From positions 310,001 through 374,000 of the forward strand of contig VIIQ02000667.1 of the NCBI GenBank assembly GCA_007449985.2: a DNA stretch of 64,000 nt, written 5' to 3'. The translations under genes and the position numbers were made by a program. This DNA comes from Desmodesmus armatus. Taxonomy: Eukaryota > Chlorophyta > Chlorophyceae > Sphaeropleales > Scenedesmaceae. The notes beneath the pieces are model-generated. The model was not told the origin of the DNA. It saw nothing but the letters and a program-made list of their open reading frames with translations, and made no database searches. Of the stretch, positions 23,601 to 32,600 are shown one piece after another; the first letter of the stretch is position 1, and every line of letters begins with the position of its first letter.

Positions 23601-26600
23601 GATCACCAGTGGGCGGGCAGCCCTGTGCTGCAAGCATGCTTGGGTTGAGTGCCAGCAGCTGGAGCCCATGCAGCCCTGGTACAGGGGGTTCAAGTGAGTG
23701 ATGGTTATGCAGAGGCCTGTGGGTCAGTGCCCCATGCAGGAAAGCAGTTGCAGTGTGTGCAGCACTGATGCATCAGGACAATCTGACAAGCGATCAGAAC
23801 AGCCGCATGTCAGGGTGTACATGTGTCGTGCATCTTTTGGGGGGGGGGGGCTTGCAGTCTTGGTTCAACTTGGGCAGCTGAGACCGGTGTGTGCTGCAGT
23901 TGATGCAACACGCCAATTGCAAGGTGTTTTTACAATGCTGCTGCTGCTGCTGCTGCTGCTGCTCAGGGGTGGCATTGAGGAGGTTCCCACCAAGAACGCA
24001 TCCGGCAAGAGCTACAGCATCTCAGGCACCATCCAACAGGTAAGTCTTCTAGGTTTGGGGGATCTTATTGCGTATCATCATTTGTCCAACTACGTGTGCG
24101 GGTGTGTGTCAATGTAGTGCACTCACGTGAGCCCACCTGACCTCACTGGTGGCGTGGTGTGGCCACCGTCATAAACCCTTGTCATTGTCGGGGCTTACTC
24201 ACTCAGCATCCTGTCCATCACTGAACTGCCTGGAAAACCAAGGGCTGACAAATATGCCAAGATGTGTCATGCTGTGATATGCAGTGCTGTCAATCACCTC
24301 CATGTACCTCAGACCGGTGACAGCAGCCTGTCCATCACTGAGCTGCCTGAAAGCCCAACAACTGGCAGCTGTGCAACGTCGTTTTCTGCTGTTCTGTGCT
24401 ATGCTGTGCTGTGCTGCAATATCCCCTCAGACTGGTGACAGCAGCCTGTCCATCACTGAGCTGCCCTGATAGATGACAAGCTGACAGCTGCGCAACGTCG
24501 TTTTCTGCTGTTCTGTGCTATGCTGTGCTGTGCTGCAATATCCCTTCAGACTGGTGACAGCAGCCTGTCCATTACTGAGCTGCCTGAAAGCCCATTGACT
24601 GACACTGTGCCCTGTCATGTCCTGCTGCACTGTGCTTCTCCCCCCCCCCCCTCTCGCTGAGCTGCCCTGACAGATGACAAGCTGACAGCTGTGCAATGCC
24701 GTTTTCTGCTGTGCTGTGCTGTGCTGTGCTGTGCTGTGCTGTGCTGCACTCTCTCGCTTCAGACTGGTGACTGCAGCCTGTCCATCACTGAGCTGCCGGT
24801 GCGCACCTGGACGCAGCCCTACAAGGAGTTCCTGGAGTCGATGCTCAAGGGGGCGGACAAGGAAAAGGACAAGGAGAAGGGGGCAGCGGCGGCACGCAAG
24901 AAGAAGACAACAGCGGGAGATGAGGAGGGAGGTGAGTCATCTGGGCCGAGGGCGCGGGTCTTCCTGCTGGAGTGTAGAGCACGTGCGGCGTGAAAGAGCA
25001 CAGAGACAGAAGGAACCACATAAGCTCTTGCACGTTTGCGCCTGTTTGCTTCTCGCTGTAGGTCCCTCGACAGCTGGCGGAGGGCCCTGGCGTCATCACA
25101 TTCACCCCCCTCCCTCACACACAGAACATGCTCACAGTACAGGCCCTGCCTTACCCTGCCCCATTTCATTGCTTCCTGTCCTGCATCCACCCGACCCACG
25201 CCCAGGCCCCGCGCCCCCATCAGAGGGCCCCCTGCTGTCAGACTACCGTGAGCACTCCACCGACGTGAGTGTGCACTTTGACCTGGAGCTGGTGCCTGGC
25301 AAGCTGGGGGCCTGCATGGCGGCAGCGGGCGGCCTGCACGGCAAGTTCAAGCTGGCATCAAAGATCAGCACAGGTGTGTGCGGAGGTCGTGAGGGGCTGG
25401 GGGGTTGGAGGGCGCCGTGAAAGGGGGGGGGGTCTGGTGAGGATCATGGTAGACTTGTCACAGTGACTATATGTTCCCACTGCTTCCAACGTCAGCACCG
25501 TCATGGCCCCCACCCCAACACACACACACACACACACACACATGCCTGCCTGCCCACCCACCACCCCCCCCCCCTCTTTCTCACACACACCCCCAGGCAA
25601 CATGATGCTGTTTGATGCCGAGGGCAAGATCAAGCGCTACGACAGCCCTGAGCTTCAAACATCAACCCCGTCATGGTCCCCATCCCAACATGCTCTCATG
25701 CCTGCCCACCCCCTGCCCCCCCCCTTTCCCCCCCCCCCCCCCCCCAAGGCAACATGATGCTGTTTGATGCTGAGGGCAAGATCAAGCGCTACGACAGCCC
25801 TGAGCAGATCCTGCAGGAGTTCTTCGACCTCAGGCTGCAGTACTACGAGAAGCGACGCGTGGCACTGCTGACGGTGGGTGTGCTTTTATGTGCAAAGGGG
25901 AAAGGGGGGGGGTAGAAATCACAGCAAATTGCTGCCTCAGCACCAATTAGGCGCTGAGGCAGCTGCAGCGGTGCTACGAGAAGCGATGCGTGGCACTGCT
26001 GACGGTGGGTGTGGTGTCATGGGAAAAGGGGGGTTGAATGTTTGGTCTTGGGGCTGCTGCACCGGAACTACGAGAAACGACGGATGGAACTGCTGCAGGT
26101 GGGGGTGTTGGTTTGGCAAGGGTGTACTTGGGGTGGCTGCACCACTGCGGCAGGACCGGTGCTGCTAGAAGCGACGCGTGGCGCTGCTGCAGTTGGACGC
26201 TTTGTCTTGGAGAAAGGGGAAGGAGAGGGACAGGGATTGGGTCTTGGGCAGCTGCACCGGTGTGACGGGACCGGTGCTGCTAGAAGCGACGCGTGGCGCT
26301 GCTGCAGTTGGGCGCTTTGTCATGGAGAAAGGGGAAGGAGGGGGACATGGATTGGGTCTTGCGCAGCTGCACCGGTGTGACGGGACCGGTGCTGCTATAA
26401 GCGACGCGTGGTGCTGCTGCAGTTAAGCGCTTTCTCATGGAGAAAGGGGAAGGAGGGGGCAGGGATTGGGTCTTGGGCAGCTACTCCGGTGTGACGGGAC
26501 CGTTGCTGGTAAGCAGCGACGCGTGGCGCTTCTGCAGCTGCGTGTGCTGTCATGGGCCAAGGGGGGGGGGTTAGGGGTTGGGTGCTGCAACAGCTGCACC

Positions 26601-29600
26601 GGAACTATCAGAGGTTACGCGTGGTTCCCAGCCCCACTCTACCACCATCATAATGAGAGACTGAGAGACTGGGGTACGGCAAGTTGAAGGCCCTTCGGCA
26701 CACCCTCATGAGCCCTTGGCTAGCTGGCGAGTGCTGAGGTTGGGACCCTGTTCCCGAAATACTGTACTGTACTGTATAATGGTGTCAGACAGATGAGCAA
26801 GCAGCTGTCTAATCAGCAGCACACAGCACAGCAGCAAATCCCCTCGTGCTCGTGTCTTCCCACCCTCTCTGCAGGACGTCAAGTGGGAGTTCATGCGTCG
26901 CCATCGTTCCCCATGACAATAACACTTCCATGTATTCAACTGCCCTCACCCCTGCAGGACGCCAAGTGGGAGTTCATGTGTCGCCATTCAATTCCCATGA
27001 ACACTAACTCTTTCATGTATTCAACTGCCCTCACCCCTGCAGGACGCCAAGTGGGAGTTCATGCGTGCCAACAACAAGATCCGCTTCATCCGTGCGGTGA
27101 TCAATGGGGAGCTGCTGCTGTCCAACAGGAAGCGCGCAGAGATCGAGGCAGACCTGGAGGCTCAGGGCTTTGACCGCATGGCCAAGAGCAAGGACGTGAG
27201 TTGGAATAAGACGAGATGTGGAGGGGGCGCTTTGGGAGGGCGTGGGATTAAACAGGTGTACGCATTGGTGGGCCATCAGGCTGTTGTGTGCCTGGTTTGT
27301 TGGTCGGGGGGTGGTGAGGGAAGCGCGCTGACATCGAGGCAGACCTGGAGGCTCAGGGCTTTGACCGCATGGCCAAGAGCAAGGATGTGACGTGAGTGAA
27401 GGACGGGCGGGGGGGGGGGGGGGGGCATGTAAGAGTGGGACTGGACGCGCAGGGTTTGACCGCGTATATTTCTTGGAATGATTGTTGTACAGGCTGCTGC
27501 TGCACTGCCACCTCTGCTGATGCTCAGGCTGCTGCAAGTGACAGACAATTATTTAGTCAGCATGAAGTTGTAGTTCTTATTCACTGTGCCGCGCTGCGGT
27601 TGACGTATCTTTCGCAGGCTGCTGCGGCCACCGCTGCTGCTGACGCTGAGGCTGCTGCCTGCAACAACAAATCTTGTGCCAGGATGAAGTTGTACCTGTT
27701 TTCACTGTGCCGCGGTGTGGATCACGTATCTGTGGCAGGCTGCTGCGGCCGCTGCTACTGAGGCCGCTGAGGGTTGACAACAAACCTTGTGCCAGCATGA
27801 ACTTGTAGCTGTTATTTCACTGTGCCGCGCTGCGTGCCCCATCACTTTTGCAGGCTGCCGCTGCTGCTGAGGCTGCCGCTGCTGCGGCCCACAACAAACC
27901 TTGTGCCAGCATGAAATTTGTAGGTGTTGCTCGCTAAGCTTCGCTGCGCGTCGCGTATCTGTTGCAGGCTGCTGCGGCCGCTGCTGCTGCTGAGGCTGAG
28001 GCTGCTGAGGGTGATGACGAGGCTCGTGCCAGTGTTGCTGCTGCTGCTGTCAAGGAGAGCTACGACTACCTGCTGTCCATGGCCATATACAGCCTCACAT
28101 GGGAGAAGGTCCAGGTGTGTGTGTTTGGGGGGGTTGACTGCGGGCAGCCGGGGGGAGGGGAATTGGATTGTCTCCTTAGGGGACAGGATGGGTTGGGGAA
28201 AGAGACGTTGGGTTCGTGGGTAAGAAGAAGGTTTTTTTTTTGACAGTGACTTGGCAGGGGGGACTCTTGGGGTGTGGGCGTGATGGCATGTACCTTCTGT
28301 CCATGGCCATATACAGCCTCACGTGGGAGAAGGTCCAAGTGCGTGGGATGAGCGTTGGTGTGGACAAGGGTGGTTGCTTGTTGGTGACCGTAGGTGTCCC
28401 TCCATTGACACGCTGTGACCTGCATGCCCAGCACGGGACTGAACACAGGATCACTACCAGAGTCATGCACCCTTCCCACACACTGCCACCCACCTCCCCC
28501 CCCCCCCCCCCCCACACACGCACACGTACTAGAGGCCTTGTCGTGGGAGGCTCATGCTGCACGTACACATGTGGCGCTGTGCAACATTTCGAGCCATGGG
28601 TGGCAGTATGAATGGCCTTCAAAAGAGCATCTCGAACTTCTCTCTGACTCTGTCCCCCCCCCCCTTTGTTTGCATCCTCCCTTCACACACACCCCACCCG
28701 TTCCTGCCAGGCCCCGTGGGCTGCAGTGTGACTGGCATAAACAACTACATCCCGAACCTCTACCCACACTCTGTCCACATCTCTTGCCTCCCGCCTCCAC
28801 CCCCCCCCCCAAACCCTAAACCCTGCCAGGCCCTGTCTGAGGAGGCTGATGGTGCTGCTGCTGAGGTGGCTCGCCTGGAGACTGCCGACATTGGCAGCAT
28901 GTGGGCCGAGGACCTGGACGCGTTCATTGAGGTGAGGCCATACACTCTGTTTCAACACACATGCAGGGGCAGAATAGTAGAGAGCCACTGGTCAACTGGC
29001 ATTCATTTGACCAGTGGGAGGCTGAGGAGGCAGCCGCCGCCCCGCAGTGCAACAGCAGCTGGCCTCGCAGCAGCATGCCATGTAGGGTGTGTGCAGTCTG
29101 GCGTGTCCCTACAGCACACGCCCGGCGTTGGCTTGACACTCCCCATGCTCCCCTTCCTGGCTACATTTCCCCCCCTTCTAAAGCACCCCACCCAACCCCC
29201 CACCCCACCCCACACACCTGCCGCCGAACGTGCAGGCGTATGACCAGTGGGAGGCTGACGAGGCAGCGCCGCGCAGCAGCTGGCCCTGCAGCAGCGCAAG
29301 CACAAGGCCAAGGGGGCGGGGGGCGCCAAGGGCCGCAAGGGGGCAGCGGCAGCAGCCGGCAAGAAGGGGGGCAAGAAGGCCAACCCCTGGTCTGACGGCG
29401 AGGCCGACAGCGACGCCGGTGACATGGAGCTGGATGATGACGATGACGCATACGTGGTGAGATCGATGTGGCGTGCTTTGTGTGCTCTAGCTGTTATGCC
29501 GGTGTTGAATAACAAAGACGGTGCATGGGGAACACCACCCTTGATGCATATGTGACGGTTGACATGGATGGCGCTGCCGGTGATCATCATGATGCATTAC

Positions 29601-32600
29601 GTGATGAGTTTCACCCGGTCATCCATTCCGTCTTTCCTGTCATAGTCGCAGCAAGGATGCGCGAAGTGAGGTCAAGTCATGCCAGCCAGCACAGTCCCCA
29701 CTTATTATCACCTATCAAAACCCTCGCCCCGCTCACCCCTTGCATGACAACTGCAGGCCCCCAAGCCCAAGAAGCCTGCCGCCCCAAGGGCCCCTCGCGC
29801 CCCCAAGGCGGCACCACCACCAGCAGCAGCAGCAGCGCCAGCCTCAGCAGCAGCAGCAGCAACGCTGCCGCAGTACAAGGTGCCCACAGCAGCACCACCC
29901 AAGGCGGGTGGCAAGGCCGGGCCCAAGTCAGCAGCAGCAGCAGTGCCGGCAGCAGCAGCTGCGGCTGGTGGTGCTGCTGCAGTGGTGAAGCAGCAGCAGG
30001 CGGCTCCAGCAGAGTCTGAGCCCATGAGCCTGGCAGGTGGGTGGACATGGGCTGTAGTGTTGGGTGTTGTGTCGTATCGATCCATTTTTCTCATGAACCT
30101 GAGGCTTGCTTGTGCACAGCATCCCAGGGCGGCGTTGATGTTGTAGCTGTGGCTGCCTGTCTGGCGAGCAAGCGGCTGTTGATTGGGCGTCCAACTGTGG
30201 TGCTGGCAAGCCTCCCTGGGCTTATCATTTTGAGAGAGTATATTGAAACCAGCGGCATTTAGGCGCTGTTGTCGTACCCAATGTTGCATGTTGCCTGCTG
30301 ACGTTGCCGCCAGCGAGTCTGCTGCTGCTTCTGCTGTTTGCTCTGGATCACGTGACTGCATCTGCTGCTGCTGCTGCTATGACTGCCCCGCTGCTGCCAT
30401 GCCCTTCAGGGCTCGTCCTCTCAAAGCGATGGCTTGCTGCGAGCTGTGGTGCATTCAGGTGCTGCTGTGTATGCAGTGACGTCTCATACTGCTGTTGCAG
30501 CCATGCTGTTGTGCTGCTGCTCCTGATGTTGCTGCTGTTGCTGCTACTGCCCTGCAGACCGCCTGAAGAAGATGGCCATCAAGCAGAACAGCGGCAGCAC
30601 AGGCAACACAGCAGCAGCAGGCACGGCGGCGGCAGCTGCGGCAGCAGCAGGCAAGCCTGCTGGTCGCACCGCGGAGCGTGCTGCTGCGCGTGCTGCTGCA
30701 TCACAGCTGGCTGACGGCAGCGACGAGGACGGCAGTGACTTTGACCTGGAGGTGCGCCTTGATCGGGAAGCGGGGGGGGGGGGGGAGGGTGGCCGTTAAA
30801 CCACCAATGTAATTGTTGTGGCGGCCGGCAGCGATGAGGAGGGGAGTGACTTTGACCAGGAGGTGCACCTTGATCGTGAAACGGGGGGGGGGGGGGGTGC
30901 GTGTATGCGGAGAGTGAAAGTGGCTGTCTGGCATGGCAGGCCGTGTGATGTGGGCTGGCAAGCAGCCGGATAGTTGTGTCGGACGGGACGTGCGATCAAA
31001 CCCTGTAACTGCGGCTCAACATGGTGCTTGTGGAGGTGAAACTCTCACCGCTGATGTTGCAACCACACTCTGCCGCTTGCCTCCCTGTCAGTGTCTCCCC
31101 CCTATTCTGTGCTGGCAAACTGACAGCATCGACCCTGCTGAAACATGTCCCCTTTTGCCTCTCCCTCACCTTGCCCTCCTCTCACGCGTTCTCTCTCTCA
31201 CTAATGGACACTCTCTCTTTGTCTGACTGACAAATTCTCTCCCATACACCCACACCCCCTGCCTCACGCACACATCCTAGCGAGCATGCATGAATACATG
31301 CAGTTCCCTGCTGACACACACCCTCCCTCCTGCATGTCTGCAGGACGACAGCAGCGACCCTGATGAGGTCATGTCCCCAGCACCAACCAAGGCAAAGGCC
31401 AAGCCACGTGCTGCTGGCGCTGCCAAGGGCCCCAGCCGCCTAGGCGGCGGCAGCACTGCCGCTGCTGCTGCTGCTGCTGGCCGTGGAGGCGCCAAGGCGT
31501 CTGCTGTGTCTCCCAGCCCCAAGGCTGCCTTTGGCCGCACCATCAGCAGCCCCAGCCTGTGGTGGAGCGCAAGAAGGCAGCAGCAGTGAAGCGCAAGCAA
31601 AGAGTGAGTGGCAGCCGCAGGGGGAGGGGGTGCTGTGTGTGCCCAGCGGGGGGGGGGGGGGGGTTGAAAGCGCTGGGGGTGGGGGAGTGAGGAAGTGTGC
31701 CGTGCTGCCCGTGGCAGGGCCCATGCAACAGTGTAGGTGACGGGTGTAGCTGGCTAGCTAGTGCGGTCCGCTCCGGCATGCATCATGACTCCACCCTGTG
31801 GTGGAGCGCAAGAAGGCAGCAGCAGTGAAGCGCAAGCCAAAGAGTGAGTGGATGCGGGCACGTTGGCTGGGGTGCAGTAGAAGTTGGGGAAAAAGGAAAT
31901 GTGGCTTGCTGCCTGCGTGGGGCTTGCAGCATTGCAAGCTGTACAGTCGTACAGAAGGAACTGACTAGCGACCCAGGCAGCAGTATTGGAGAAAAGTGGG
32001 AACTGGCCAGGCACCAGGCAGCACGGCGCTTCCTTTCTGGACATCGGTTGGGGAGTGATTGGCATGTAATGACTCTGTCACAGTTGGGGGAACGGGGCTG
32101 CTGTGTTTGGATGAGCAGGAATCAGGGTGCCGACGGGAGAGGTGGGCCTGTGGGCCAAATGGGATGTGTCATGGCACGTGCTGCGATGCATGAAATGCTG
32201 CAGCGCATTGTGGCTTGCTGTGGTTGGCACTGTGTTGTGATGTGGCTCATGCTGTGCCTTCATAGAACTGAACTGTGTGCTGGGTGGGTGCTGTGCTGTG
32301 CTGTGTGCTTCAGGCCGCAAGGTGGTGGACGACTCTGATGACGACGAGGCCACAGCCAGCTATGACGCACCAACACCCTCGCCAGCAGTGCTGAAGCAGG
32401 TGCGAATGGGCTCAGGACCTGCCTGGTGGGGCCTCAGGGCTCTGGGAGAGAGCGTGAGAGGGGTTCCGTAAGCAGACCAGCCAGCAAGTGTGTGCTGGCC
32501 AGCCTTGAAGACGACACGCGCAGTGCACAGAAGAGTGCAGGCCCTAGCCATGGCCTGAGCCCTGGGCCCGCCTGGTTGCAAGACCTCTCTGCAACTGACG

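Noticed and set aside
25597..25655. First copy of [19 protein letters not shown] as the real exon 26
   Set aside because: It diverges right after the Glu codon and has no donor in register. The downstream copy continues into [22 protein letters not shown], as the family requires.
28810..28826. AAACCCTAAACCCT as interstitial telomere
   Set aside because: Only two units, in a C-rich tract just before an acceptor; likewise at 38303. Chance or polypyrimidine context is enough.
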